Source of the DNA: Aliamphritea spongicola
GTDB lineage: Bacteria; Pseudomonadota; Gammaproteobacteria; Pseudomonadales; Balneatricaceae
NCBI GenBank assembly: GCA_024347235.1
Contig: AP025283.1
Span: 124,001 to 188,000 of the forward strand
DNA length: 64,000 nt
Reading direction: 5' to 3'
Position 1 is the first letter of the stretch. Each line of letters starts with the position of its first letter. The notes under the pieces were generated by a model. The model was not told where the DNA came from, did not search any database, and saw only the letters and a program-made list of their open reading frames with translations. Shown here one piece after another: positions 10,348 through 19,739 of this stretch. A program made the translations under genes and the position numbers.

Positions 10348-10548
10348 AGGCAGTTTTTATTCCCAATTGTTATGAGGTTTACGTGTTTCAGTCTGTTTAT
10401 TTATTAAACAGTTGTCCGGTGCTCGCTAAGTATCCGTATTTTTCCCTGCAGGGGTATGCGCTGTATCAATATTCTGCTGGTTTTTGGGCAAATAGATTTG
10501 GCGCTACAGTTTTTGCTCATGATATCAATGACTTATGTTAAGTGCTTT

Positions 10549-10569
10549 CGGATTAGTTTATCTAATCCG
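10549..10569. promoter_or_regulatory. 21-bp palindrome in the LysR/mttB-like divergent promoter
   Basis: Perfect CGGATTAG-TTTAT-CTAATCCG. Lies between the divergent LysR and methyltransferase genes, where an autoregulatory or activator site would be expected. The rest of the region (10348-10698) contains the two further sites listed next and no gene. Confidence 0.55.
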
Positions 10570-10581
10570 TGGGTAAGAATA

Positions 10582-10593
10582 TATCAATTGTGA
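10582..10593. promoter_or_regulatory. Shared 12-base promoter motif, copy 1
   Basis: TATCAATTGTGA, 106 bases before ATG 10699. The identical 12 bases occur at 16982-16993 before the second flavoenzyme gene, in both cases after an AGA-N-TAT stretch. Confidence 0.5.
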
Positions 10594-10649
10594 ATTCAGC
10601 TGTGAAGGAGGAATATTTTCTCGAATACGACCTTAGAGTAGTTAAAAAG

Positions 10650-10664
10650 CGACCTGACAGGTCG
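10650..10664. promoter_or_regulatory. 15-bp palindrome near the mttB-like start
   Basis: Perfect CGACCTG-A-CAGGTCG, 35 bases before ATG 10699. A partial copy of the left arm (CGACCT) occurs at about 10628. Could be an operator or a leader hairpin. Confidence 0.45.
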
Positions 10665-10698
10665 TAAATAATAAGAAGTTTAAATATCAGGAGTGATC

Positions 10699-12238
10699 AT
10701 GGCACGTAGATCTGGTGGTAGAAAGGCGATGCTGGCGCTGCGCAGTAAGCCGCTTGATAAAGATTCCAAGCCGGTTCTGCCCGGTGAAACCGGCGGGACA
10801 TACCAGCCGCTGACCCAGGCGGATATGGAAGCGGTTGCTGAGACTGCTTTCAAAATTCTGGAAGAAGTTGGCTTTTCTCAGGCGACGCCACACTGCATTG
10901 AAACCTGTCAGAAAGTCGGCGCGGTTGTTGGTGAGGACGGCCGTTTACGGTTCCCCGTGCTGTCGTTGAAGATGCGATGAATAAGGCTGACCGTAATCTG
11001 AAACTCTACGCTCAGGACCCGGAGTTCGATCTGGATCTGAGTGGCCAGCGGGTACACTTTTCAACGGCAGGTGCGGCGGTAATGATCGCTGATCCGATGA
11101 AGAACGAATACCGTGATTCTACCGCCAGAGATCTGTATGACATGGCGCGGATCATTGATAACTGCGAACACATTCATATGTTCCAGCGTACCTGTGTATT
11201 GCGGGATATTGCTGATCCCCGGGAACTGGACCTGAACACCACTTACCTGTCTGTTATGGGGACTACCAAACACGTGGGTACCAGTTTTACCGAAGCGGAT
11301 CATGTGGATGAAACCATCGACATGCTGGAACTGATTGCCGGTGGTGAAGAGCAGTGGCGTGCCCGTCCGTTCGTGAGCATGTCTAACTGCTTTGTTGTAC
11401 CGCCGATGAAGTTTGCTGAAGAGTCGCTGGAATGTCTGCGGGTCGGTGTGGAGCGCGGTATGCCAGTACTGCTGCTGTCGGCTGGTCAGGCGGGTGCAAC
11501 CGCACCGGCGATGCTGGCGGGTACTGTGGCGCAGGCCTGGGCGGAATGTCTGGGTGGTCTGGTGTACGTGAATGCCATCCGTCCGGGTGCGCCGGCGATT
11601 ATCGGTACCTGGCCGTTTGTCAGTGACCTGCGTACCGGTGCCATGAGCGGCGGTTCCCTGAACAGGGCCTGCTGTCGGCAGCCTGCGCTCAGATGGGTAA
11701 GTACTTTGATCTGCCAACCGGTACCGCGGCGGGGATGAGTGACTCTAAGTTCCCGGATTATCAGGCCGGTGCTGAGCGGGGTTACACCGCATCCGCGGCG
11801 GCGATGGCCGGTGCCAACATCATTTATGAGTCCGGCGGTATGTATGCCAGCCTGCTGGGTGTTTGCCCGGAATCTTACCTGATGGATAACGATGTACTAG
11901 GTGCCTGTATGCGTATGACTAAGGGCATTAAGGTCGATGAAGCGTCCCTGAGCTTCGATACCCTTAAGGAAGTGTGTCTGAATGATCTGGGTCACTACCT
12001 GGGGTCCAGCCAGACCCTGTCAGTGATGCAGTCTGAATATATTTATCCGGTGATGAGTGACCGTGACAGCCCGAACGTGTGGCAGGAAAAGGGTAAGCCG
12101 GTGCTGCTGGAAAAAGCCATTGAGAAGAAGAACACCATTCTCAGCACGTATTTCCCGAAACACATCAGTGATGAAGTGGATCAGGTTATCCGTGAGCGCT
12201 ACACCATTCATATTCCGGCATCGGAAATGGGCCGTTAA
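10699..12238 (+). CDS. Trimethylamine methyltransferase (MttB) superfamily protein, non-pyrrolysine (frameshifted)
   Basis: About 514 residues. Start MARRSGGRKAMLALRSKPL with AGGAG before ATG 10699. Family blocks: YQPLTQADMEAVAETAF, FSTAGAAVMIADP, GGEEQWRARPFVSMSNC, PFVSDLRTGAMSGGSPEQG, ESGGMYASLLG. No in-frame TAG is seen, so it is a non-pyrrolysine member such as those acting on glycine betaine or related quaternary amines with a corrinoid partner. Breaks near 10960 and 11660 are each a missing C in a C-run. No corrinoid-protein or reductive-activase gene is in the window. It is followed by a flavoenzyme with a folate-binding domain, which suggests serial demethylation of a methylated amine. 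Exact substrate unknown. Confidence 0.82.
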
Positions 12239-12341
12239 ATATTCTGCAGGCAGCATGACTGCCTGTTAATGGCGGCCTGCACAGTGTGTGCGGGTCGCCG
12301 TTCTGCCTTTCAACGGGCATGAATTTAAGGAGAAGAATTGT

Positions 12342-14765
12342 ATGCAGTCAACAGCAAGAGTTGTTATCGTCGGCGGTGGTTCACTGGGTGTGAACCTCAT
12401 GTATCACCTGACTAAAGAAGGCTGGACCGACGTTCTGTTGATCGAAAAGGGTGAGCTTACCTCCGGCTCAACCTGGCACGCGGCGGGTCTGTGTCCGAAC
12501 TTTAACGGTAATCACACCCTGTCGAAGATCCACGAATACACCATCAAGCTTTACGATGAGATCATTCCCCGTGAAACCGGTCTGCCGTCAACCTTCCACC
12601 GTACCGGCAGTCTGCGGGTAGGTTACACCGAGGTTGAAGAACAGTGGTTCCGTAACGTGATCAGCCGTTCCCGTAACGTGGGCTGTGAAATGCGCTTCAT
12701 CAGCCGTGAAGAAGCCAAAGAAGTTAATCCGCTGATGAACTTCGATAACGCCCGTTGCATTCTGTACACGCCGAATGACGGTCACATCGATCCGACCTCC
12801 ATCGTTATGCCACTGGGTCAGCTGGCCCGCGAAAACGGTGCCAAAGTGTCCCGTTTCAACCGGGTGATTGATATCAACCTGCTACCAAGCGGTGAATACG
12901 AAGTTATTACTGAGAAAGGCACGGTCATTGCCGAGCACGTGGTAAACGCCGGTGGCTGTTTCGCACCGGAAGTCGGCCGCATGGTGGGCGTACATATTCC
13001 TATCGTGAATCTGGAACACCAGTATCTGGTAACCGATGATCACCCTGAAGTGGCTAAGCTGGCCCGTGAAATGCCCGTTACCCGTGATTCCTGGGCGGCC
13101 AGTTATATCCGTCAGGAAGGTAATGGCTTCCTGATTGGTCCGTATGAAACCTCAGGTGCCAAGCCATGGGCGCTGGAAGGCATGGACTGGGACTTCGACC
13201 GTGGTCTGTTCCCGGGCGATCTGGTCCGTATCATGCCGTTCCTGGAACGTTGTATGGAACTGGTGCCGGGCTTCAGTGAAGTGGGTATCCGTACCATCAT
13301 CAACGGTGCGATCACCCACACCCCGGATGATAACTTCCTGGTAGGTCCTGCGAAGGGGCTGCGTAATTTCTGGAACCTGTGTGGTGCGTCTATCGGTATT
13401 GCCCAGGGCGGTATCGGTAAGTATCTGGCGCAGTGGATGGTGCACGGTCAGACAGAACTGAACATGGCGTCACTGGACAGCCGCCGTTTTGATACCTGGG
13501 CCGATAAGAACTACTGCATCACCCGGGCGATCGAATCTTACGAGCGTATGTATTCCTTCGGTGCGCCGAACGACAACCGTCCGCACGGCCGTCCGATGCG
13601 AGTCAGTCCGATGCACACCCTGCTGGCACAGAAAGGTGCTGTGCATGTGGTGAATACCGGTTACGAGAAACCTTCCTGGTTCACTACTGATGAGATCCGT
13701 GGCGAAACCCATAACTGGGCGCACAGTGAAGCACACGCTGCCGTGGCAGAAGAATGTGCTGCTGTACAGAACGCTTGTGGTATCGCTGACCTGAGCGGTA
13801 CGGCGAAGTTTGTGGTGAAAGGTCCGGATGCATTTGCCTTCCTGGATAAGCTGTCCTGTAACAAGCTGCCGGCGAAAGACGGCCGTATCACCCTGACCCT
13901 GTTCCACGCTGAAAACGGCGGCATCATGGCTGAACAAACCATCAGCCGGATCGCCGAAGATCACTTCATTCTGATGGGCGCAATTGGCTCGCAGGTGAAA
14001 GATTACCAGTGGATGGAATGGCACAAAGAAGGCTATGACGTCACCATCGAAGATATCACCGAGTCCTGGGGTGGCCTGTTACTGACCGGTCCTAAGGCCC
14101 GTGAAATCCTTCAGGAGCACCTGGACGAAGAGGAAGATATCAGCAACGCCGGTTTCCCGTGGTTGTCCTGCCGGATGATTCAGGTGGACTCAGCGGAAGT
14201 ATTCGCCATGCGGGTTTCTTACGCTGGTGAGCTGGGCTGGGAGCTGCACATGCCGACCTGGCAGGTGCTGTCTATCTATGAATCCCTGTTCCACAACGGT
14301 GAAGCGCTGGGTCTGCGTGACTTCGGTGGCATGGCCATGAACTCCATGCGGATGGAAAAAGGCTACCGTGCTTACGGCCATGAATTCACTGAGGAAATTT
14401 CCGGTGCAGAAGCCTGCATGGATCGCTTCATGGATCTGAGCCGGGACTTTATCGGTGCTGAAAATATCCGTGAACGTCAGCAAAACGGACTGGAAATGGT
14501 AAACGCCTATCTGGTGTTTGATGACGATATTCCAGCGGAATGCTTCGGTAACGAAGCGGTCTGGGTTGACGGTGAAGTTACCGGTCTAACCACCGGTGGT
14601 GCGTTTGGCCACCGTGTCGGTAAGAGCCTGGCATTTGCCTACGTGAAACCTGAACACAACGTCACCGGCCAGCAGGTCATGGTGGAAACCTCTCTGGGTG
14701 AGCGTAAAGCCCACGTTGAGATGATGCCTGCCTACGATCCGAAGAACGAGCGTCTGCGGGTCTGA
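12342..14765 (+). CDS. FAD-dependent oxidoreductase with GcvT domain, dimethylglycine dehydrogenase type (1)
   Basis: 807 residues, intact; start at ATG 12342 with AAGGAGAAG before it. Order: FAD-binding Rossmann motif VVIVGGGSLG (residues 7-16), the SGSTWHAAGL block whose His carries covalent FAD in dimethylglycine and sarcosine dehydrogenases, a DAO fold to about residue 380, then a linker and a GcvT-type tetrahydrofolate-binding domain to the end. Such enzymes oxidise an N-methyl group and pass the one-carbon unit to folate. It probably forms an operon with the MttB-like gene (gap of about 100 bases holding a small hairpin at 12248-12264). The substrate is likely dimethylglycine, sarcosine or a similar amine (inferred). 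Confidence 0.88.
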   Translation: MQSTARVVIVGGGSLGVNLMYHLTKEGWTDVLLIEKGELTSGSTWHAAGLCPNFNGNHTLSKIHEYTIKLYDEIIPRETGLPSTFHRTGSLRVGYTEVEEQWFRNVISRSRNVGCEMRFISREEAKEVNPLMNFDNARCILYTPNDGHIDPTSIVMPLGQLARENGAKVSRFNRVIDINLLPSGEYEVITEKGTVIAEHVVNAGGCFAPEVGRMVGVHIPIVNLEHQYLVTDDHPEVAKLAREMPVTRDSWAASYIRQEGNGFLIGPYETSGAKPWALEGMDWDFDRGLFPGDLVRIMPFLERCMELVPGFSEVGIRTIINGAITHTPDDNFLVGPAKGLRNFWNLCGASIGIAQGGIGKYLAQWMVHGQTELNMASLDSRRFDTWADKNYCITRAIESYERMYSFGAPNDNRPHGRPMRVSPMHTLLAQKGAVHVVNTGYEKPSWFTTDEIRGETHNWAHSEAHAAVAEECAAVQNACGIADLSGTAKFVVKGPDAFAFLDKLSCNKLPAKDGRITLTLFHAENGGIMAEQTISRIAEDHFILMGAIGSQVKDYQWMEWHKEGYDVTIEDITESWGGLLLTGPKAREILQEHLDEEEDISNAGFPWLSCRMIQVDSAEVFAMRVSYAGELGWELHMPTWQVLSIYESLFHNGEALGLRDFGGMAMNSMRMEKGYRAYGHEFTEEISGAEACMDRFMDLSRDFIGAENIRERQQNGLEMVNAYLVFDDDIPAECFGNEAVWVDGEVTGLTTGGAFGHRVGKSLAFAYVKPEHNVTGQQVMVETSLGERKAHVEMMPAYDPKNERLRV

Positions 14766-14783
14766 TCGCCGGTATTCTGCAAA

Positions 14784-14806
14784 CGGGAACAGCACCGCTG
14801 TTCCCG
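14784..14806. terminator. Strong hairpin after flavoenzyme 1
   Basis: Perfect CGGGAACAGC-ACC-GCTGTTCCCG stem. No T-run follows, so factor-dependent termination or 3'-end protection is more likely than intrinsic termination. Confidence 0.6.
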
Positions 14807-14840
14807 TCACAGATCACCCGGACATGCACTGGAAACAGTG

Positions 14841-14883
14841 CTTCTGCATAAGGCTTTCTGTTGCGGGAAGCCTTATGCAGAAG
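14841..14883. repeat. 16-bp perfect inverted repeat before GbdR-like gene
   Basis: Arms of 16 bases (core TTCTGCATAAGGCTT and its complement) around an 11-base loop, 76 bases before ATG 14959. Could end upstream transcription or bind a regulator. Confidence 0.65.
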
Positions 14884-14958
14884 AAATTACACTGCCGTCA
14901 CGACGGCCATCTTCCGGATAAAAATAGTCGGATTAAGATACTTTTGGAGACAATAATA

Positions 14959-15991
14959 ATGAGCCAAAAAGATCGGATTTTTGCTGTTAGACCGCTTCAG
15001 CATGTTGTCATTCACATCTGCGCTTGAGCCGCTTGAGGTTGCCAATCAGGTCGCGGAAGAATGTCTCTATGAGTACTTCACCGCGACGGTTGACGGCGAA
15101 AAAGTTCGGGCGTCCACCGGCGTAACTACCGTGCCGGATTTCAGCATCGCTGAGCTGATTGCCAGCAAAGCCATTGATACGCTGATTGTTGTCGGCGGCT
15201 CCGAAGTCCCTGAACTGACCAATATGCTGGTGGCGCGTTTACAGCGCTGTACAGCCAGTGGTGTTTCGCTGGGTGGGGTTGCCAGCGGTGTGGTGGCACT
15301 GGCAAAAGCCGGTTTCTATGATGGCCAGAGCTGCAGCGTGCAGCGTGAGTTTTCTACCGTTCTGCAGGAAGAACGGCCACGGGTGGCGGTTACCCTGAAG
15401 CCGTTTACTACCGGCGGTGCGCGATTCAGCTGTGCCGGCGGTTGCGCAATGCTGGAACTGATGATTAACCGGATTGCTGATGATCAGGGCCAGGAACTGG
15501 CGCAGTCGGTTGCTGAAGCGCTGATGTTTGAATCGTCCATGATGGAACAGTCTGTTCATCTGCCAGACCCGGTGAAGCTCAGCCAGCCGAAACTGGCGGA
15601 AATTATCGCCCTGATGGAAGCCAATCTGGAAGAGCCGTTATCCCTGACAGAGCTGGCCGGTTATGTAGGTATTTCCCGCCGGCATCTGGAGCGGATCTTT
15701 AAGAAGCATCTGGACTGTACGCCGCTGAAGTACTACATCAAGCTGCGTTTACTGGCGGCCCGTCAGTTGCTCAAGCAAACCTCCCGGCCGATCATCGATG
15801 TGGCGGCAGCCTGTGGGTTTGTCTCGGCGGCGCATTTCAGCAAATGCTACAAAGCGCACATGCATATCACCCCTAAGGCCGAGCGTCAGGGAAAAGCGGT
15901 GCCAATTGAAGCGGCTGTGGTTACGCCGGTCAGCGATATTCCCGCAGCACTGCTGTACAACAGTTTCCACAGCGCACAAATGCGCTTCTGA
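14959..15991 (+). CDS. GlxA/GbdR-type AraC family regulator (frameshifted near start)
   Basis: About 343 residues. ATG 14959 with GGAGA upstream. One extra A in the AAAAA run right after the start breaks the frame; removing it gives MSQKIGFLLLDRFSMLSF, the usual opening of GlxA-type regulators. A DJ-1/PfpI-like domain fills about residues 5-190 (VVGGSEVPEL, FSCAGGCAMLELM). The C-terminal AraC domain has two helix-turn-helix units (LTELAGYVGISRRHLERIF and IIDVAAACGFVSAAHFSKCY). GbdR, the activator of glycine betaine and dimethylglycine catabolism in Pseudomonas, has this architecture. Its place between two dimethylglycine-dehydrogenase-like genes supports a matching role. Confidence 0.87.
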
Positions 15992-16008
15992 AAAAAATAT
16001 GTCCGTAA

Positions 16009-16917
16009 TCAGGGATGCTTGCTGATATCCAGCAGCATCCAGCGGACAAACGCCTCAATATCCGGCTGTGGCCGGGTATCTTTCCGGTAGGTCAGACCCC
16101 ATTCCCCCAGGTTGCTTACCGCGTGTTCACTGGGATGGATCAGCCGACCGGCTTTCAAGTCTTTATCCGCAAACGGGCCGTTCAGCAGGGCAATGCCTTC
16201 CCCGTCCATCGCCATTTCCAGAGCAATGGCGGTACTGTCGGTGCTGAGAGGGCGATTCGGTTGTGAGGCGCAAAACCCTGCTGCCTCAAACCAGTCCTGC
16301 CACTGCCAGCGTTCGGATGTCACCGTGATCAGTGGGTATTGAAGTATTTCTTCCGGCTGCAGATCCGTCTGATGATTCACCAGCGAAGGGTGGCATACCG
16401 GTCGCAGTGCAGGCCTGATCAGCGGCTCCCATGCCAGATGGGATGGCGCCGCGGAACGGTTGAAAATCAGCCCTATATCCGCATTGGTTTCGTCAAAGTC
16501 CTGTTCTTCAATACTCGAGATCAGCTGCAGTTCAATGTCTGGATGGGCTGCCCGGAAACGGCTCAGCCGGTGTGACAGCCAGCGGATAGATACCGAAATG
16601 TAGGTCTGAATTCTCAGGGGTTTGACGGCCGCACTGCGGCGCAGCATTTCGCTGCCATTGATCAGTTCTTCCAGTGCCCGCCGGGCGATCGGATAAAAGC
16701 GTTCACCTTCCGGGGTCAGTACCATCTGCCGGCCTTTGCGGTTGAAAAGCTTAACCCCAAGATTTATTTCCAGTGAAAGCACCTGATGGCTGATCGCAGG
16801 GTGGCTAAGATTAAGTTCCTGAGCGGCTTTGCGAAAACTCAGTAAGCGGGCTGTCGCCTCAAAGCCACTGAGGGTTTTCAGCGGTGGCAGCTTGCGGTGA
16901 TTGATGGCTTTTTCCAT
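16009..16917 (-). CDS. LysR family regulator, GcvA-like
   Basis: 302 residues, intact. Opening MEKAINHRKLPPLKTLSGFEAT, helix-turn-helix KAAQELNLSHPAISHQVLSL, effector domain with FRAAHPDIELQL and DIGLIFNRS. Related in layout to the LysR at 9457. It is divergent from flavoenzyme 2; a 20-bp palindrome lies 33 bases upstream of its start. Probable regulator of that gene (inferred). Confidence 0.87.
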   Translation of the reverse strand: MEKAINHRKLPPLKTLSGFEATARLLSFRKAAQELNLSHPAISHQVLSLEINLGVKLFNRKGRQMVLTPEGERFYPIARRALEELINGSEMLRRSAAVKPLRIQTYISVSIRWLSHRLSRFRAAHPDIELQLISSIEEQDFDETNADIGLIFNRSAAPSHLAWEPLIRPALRPVCHPSLVNHQTDLQPEEILQYPLITVTSERWQWQDWFEAAGFCASQPNRPLSTDSTAIALEMAMDGEGIALLNGPFADKDLKAGRLIHPSEHAVSNLGEWGLTYRKDTRPQPDIEAFVRWMLLDISKHP

Positions 16918-16949
16918 AACAGAAACCGGCTCGGGAAGAAGAATGTTTA

Positions 16950-16969
16950 ATGGTAATAAAACTTACCAT
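16950..16969. promoter_or_regulatory. 20-bp palindrome upstream of LysR 16917
   Basis: ATGGTAA-TAAAAC-TTACCAT in the divergent promoter region between the LysR gene and flavoenzyme 2. A likely autoregulatory LysR site. Confidence 0.5.
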
Positions 16970-16981
16970 AAAGAAGATATT

Positions 16982-16993
16982 TATCAATTGTGA
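16982..16993. promoter_or_regulatory. Shared 12-base promoter motif, copy 2
   Basis: TATCAATTGTGA, identical to 10582-10593, located 130 bases before ATG 17123. Confidence 0.5.
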
Positions 16994-17122
16994 GAGGTTT
17001 TTCCTCTGTGTCATTATGGCGGCTATTCACTGCTGCAAAGCAGGCTCTGCAGGTCGCCAGCCCGGCAAGGTTTTCATCGCCGGCAGGTGTCAGATAAAAG
17101 CAATAAAAACAGGATTTGAGTG

Positions 17123-19573
17123 ATGACTGAAGAAACAACCCAGGCACCTTTGCCGGCAAAAGCTGAAGTGGTAATTATTGGTGGCGGTATCGTCGGTACC
17201 TCTATTGCTTATCATCTGACCAAACGTGGCGTAAGTGACGTGGTATTGCTGGAACGTCAGCAACTGACCTGCGGTACCACCTGGCATGCTGCCGGTCTGG
17301 TGAGCATGCTGTGGCCAACCCCGACCCTGACTAATCTGGCGAAATACAGCCACGAACTGTATGCCAGCCTGGAAGAAGAAACCGGCCAGGCCACCGGCTA
17401 TGCCCGTATCGGCTCGCTGTCCATTGCCCGTTCTGAAGAGCGTCTGGAAGAACTCAAGCGTACCGCATCCATGGCGAAGGTATTCGGTGTGGATTCTGAA
17501 ATGATCGACAACGAACGTCTGGCGGAACTGTATCCGGGCATCAACACTGACGGTGTGGTGGGCACCCTGTACATTGAAAAAGATGGCCAGACCAACCCGA
17601 TTGATACCACCATGGCGCTGGCAAAAGGCGCGAAAATGGGCGGTGCCAACATCCGTGAGAAAACCAAGGTCACCGACATCATCGTTGAAGATGGCAAAGC
17701 CGTGGGCGTGAAGACCGATGCCGGTGAAATCCGTGCGGATAAGGTCATTCTCTGCGGCGGAATGTGGTCACGGGATATCGCTGCCAAAATCGGTGTGGAT
17801 CTGCCCCTGTATGCCTGCGAACACTACTACGTAGTGACCGATGAAATGGAATCCATGAGCAAGCGTCCGGTACTCCGGGACTTCGACAAGGGCGTTTACT
17901 TCAAGGAAGACGCTGGTAAGTTACTGGTCGGCTGGTTTGAGCATAACGCCAAGGGCCTGCCGATGAGCCGTATTCAGGAAGACTTCTGTTTCGACCAGTT
18001 CCCGTGTGAAATGGATCACATTGAAGAGTACCTGATGCGCGGTATGGAGACGCTACCGGCCTTCGGTGAAGCGGGTATCCGTACCTGGTTTAACGGCCCG
18101 GAAAGTTTCACCAGCGATAACCTGCACCTGTTGGGCCCAACCCCGGAAGTGGATAACTTCTTCGTCGCCTGTGGTCTGAACTCTAAAGGCATTGGTGCCG
18201 GCGGTGGCCTGGGTAAACTGATGGCTGACTGGATCATCGATGGCTATCCGTCCGGTGATATCACCGAATGTGACGTACGTCGTCACCACCCGGTACAGCG
18301 TACCCAGAGCTACGTTGAACAGCGTATTCCGGAAGCACTGGGTCACACCTATGCCATGCACTGGCCGTTCTATCAGTACCACACCGCCCGGGATATCCAG
18401 CATTCACCGCTGCATAACGAACTGGCTGAAGCCGGTGCCTGTTTCGGTGAAGTGGGCGGCTATGAGCGTGCCAACTGGTTCGCCCGTAACGGCGCCAAAG
18501 CGGAGTATGAATACAGCTACAAGCGTCAGAACTGGTTTGATTTCTACCGTGACGAGCATCTGGCAACCCGTGAAAGCGTGGGTATGTACGACATTTCTTC
18601 ATTCGGTAAGTTTGAAGTGGTGGGTAAAGATGCCATGGCGACTTTGCAGCGTCTCAGCTGTGCGGATATAGACGTGCCTGAAGGCAAGCTGGTGTATACC
18701 CAGTGGCTGAACGAGCGCGGTGGTATTGAGGCGGATCTGACCATTGCCCGGATGGGCGCTGAGCGCTTCTGGGTCACCACCGGTATCGGTTCATTTAACC
18801 GTGACTGGTGGCACCTGAAACGTAACCTGTTGGGTGATAGCCAGCTGACAGATGTTAGCCAGCAGTTTGCCTGTCTGTCAGTACAGGGCCCGAATGCCCG
18901 TAAGGTACTGGAGAAAATCACCGAAACGGATCTGAGTGCCGACGGCTTTATCTTCAGCACCGGGCGCTATGCGCAGATGGCCGGTGTGGAAGTCTGGCTG
19001 CAGCGGATTAGCTACGTGGGTGAACTGGGCTGGGAGATTATGGTACCGGCGGCGGATGCTGCAAAGGTTTACCACGCGATCCATCAGGCCGGTGCAGAAT
19101 ACGAGCTGTGCAATGTGGGTCTGCATGCGCTGAACAGCCTACGTCTGGAGAAAGGTTTCCGTCACTGGGGCCATGATATCGCCTCTGAAGACAACCTGAT
19201 TCAGGCGGGCCTTGGTTTCACTGCCAAGCCGGACGCCAGCGACTTTATCGGCCGCGAAGCCTTTATGGCGCAGAAAGCTGCCGGTCTGCCGGATCGCCGC
19301 CTGGTGCAGTTCAAACTGAATGACCCTGAGCCGCTGCTGTATCACAACGAGCCGATTCTGATGGACGGTAACGTGGTGGGTTACCTGACGTCCGGTATGT
19401 ATGGTCACTCGGTGGGTGGTGCCATCGGCATGGGGTATGTGAATGCGCCGAACCTGACCGCTGATGCGCTGGCGGCTGCCAGGTTCGAGATCGAAGTGGC
19501 ACTGGAGCCGGTCAGTGCGACTGCTTCGTTGCGTGGTCTGTACGATCCGAAAGGCGAACGGATGAAGATGTAA
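17123..19573 (+). CDS. FAD-dependent oxidoreductase with GcvT domain, dimethylglycine/sarcosine dehydrogenase type (2)
   Basis: 816 residues, intact. ATG 17123 is preferred over the adjacent GTG 17120. FAD motif VVIIGGGIVGTSIAYHL (about residues 16-32), flavin-attachment block CGTTWHAAGL, DAO domain to about residue 390 (GLNSKGIGAGGGLGKLM), then folate-binding GcvT and GcvT C-terminal barrel domains (YVGELGWEIMVPAADA, GYLTSGMYGHSVGGAIGMGY). Same architecture as the 12342 gene but clearly diverged, so it probably handles the next N-methyl compound in a demethylation series. Flanked by a divergent LysR and a good terminator, so likely its own transcription unit. Confidence 0.9.
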   Translation: MTEETTQAPLPAKAEVVIIGGGIVGTSIAYHLTKRGVSDVVLLERQQLTCGTTWHAAGLVSMLWPTPTLTNLAKYSHELYASLEEETGQATGYARIGSLSIARSEERLEELKRTASMAKVFGVDSEMIDNERLAELYPGINTDGVVGTLYIEKDGQTNPIDTTMALAKGAKMGGANIREKTKVTDIIVEDGKAVGVKTDAGEIRADKVILCGGMWSRDIAAKIGVDLPLYACEHYYVVTDEMESMSKRPVLRDFDKGVYFKEDAGKLLVGWFEHNAKGLPMSRIQEDFCFDQFPCEMDHIEEYLMRGMETLPAFGEAGIRTWFNGPESFTSDNLHLLGPTPEVDNFFVACGLNSKGIGAGGGLGKLMADWIIDGYPSGDITECDVRRHHPVQRTQSYVEQRIPEALGHTYAMHWPFYQYHTARDIQHSPLHNELAEAGACFGEVGGYERANWFARNGAKAEYEYSYKRQNWFDFYRDEHLATRESVGMYDISSFGKFEVVGKDAMATLQRLSCADIDVPEGKLVYTQWLNERGGIEADLTIARMGAERFWVTTGIGSFNRDWWHLKRNLLGDSQLTDVSQQFACLSVQGPNARKVLEKITETDLSADGFIFSTGRYAQMAGVEVWLQRISYVGELGWEIMVPAADAAKVYHAIHQAGAEYELCNVGLHALNSLRLEKGFRHWGHDIASEDNLIQAGLGFTAKPDASDFIGREAFMAQKAAGLPDRRLVQFKLNDPEPLLYHNEPILMDGNVVGYLTSGMYGHSVGGAIGMGYVNAPNLTADALAAARFEIEVALEPVSATASLRGLYDPKGERMKM

Positions 19574-19656
19574 CAGGTAAGACCCGGACAGTTGCCGGCT
19601 GTGCTGAGCCGCAACTGTTCCTGCTCACCCCTGTGTTCTGTGCTACACAGGTTTTT

Positions 19657-19693
19657 GCCCGGTACTTCGTAAGGAGCACCGGGCTTTTGTTTT
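19657..19693 (+). terminator. Terminator after flavoenzyme 2
   Basis: GCCCGGT stem with a 14-base loop, then TTTTGTTTT. A second, bulged stem (arms ACAGTTG/CAACTGT, 19588-19618) lies upstream. Confidence 0.75.
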
Positions 19694-19739
19694 CTGCTGT
19701 CCGGTGAGGAATAATGCTGAAAAATCCCCGGATCAGATC

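Noticed and set aside
10699-12238. Pyrrolysine codon in the MttB-like gene
   Set aside because: No in-frame TAG was found in the repaired reading frame; the breaks are homopolymer losses.
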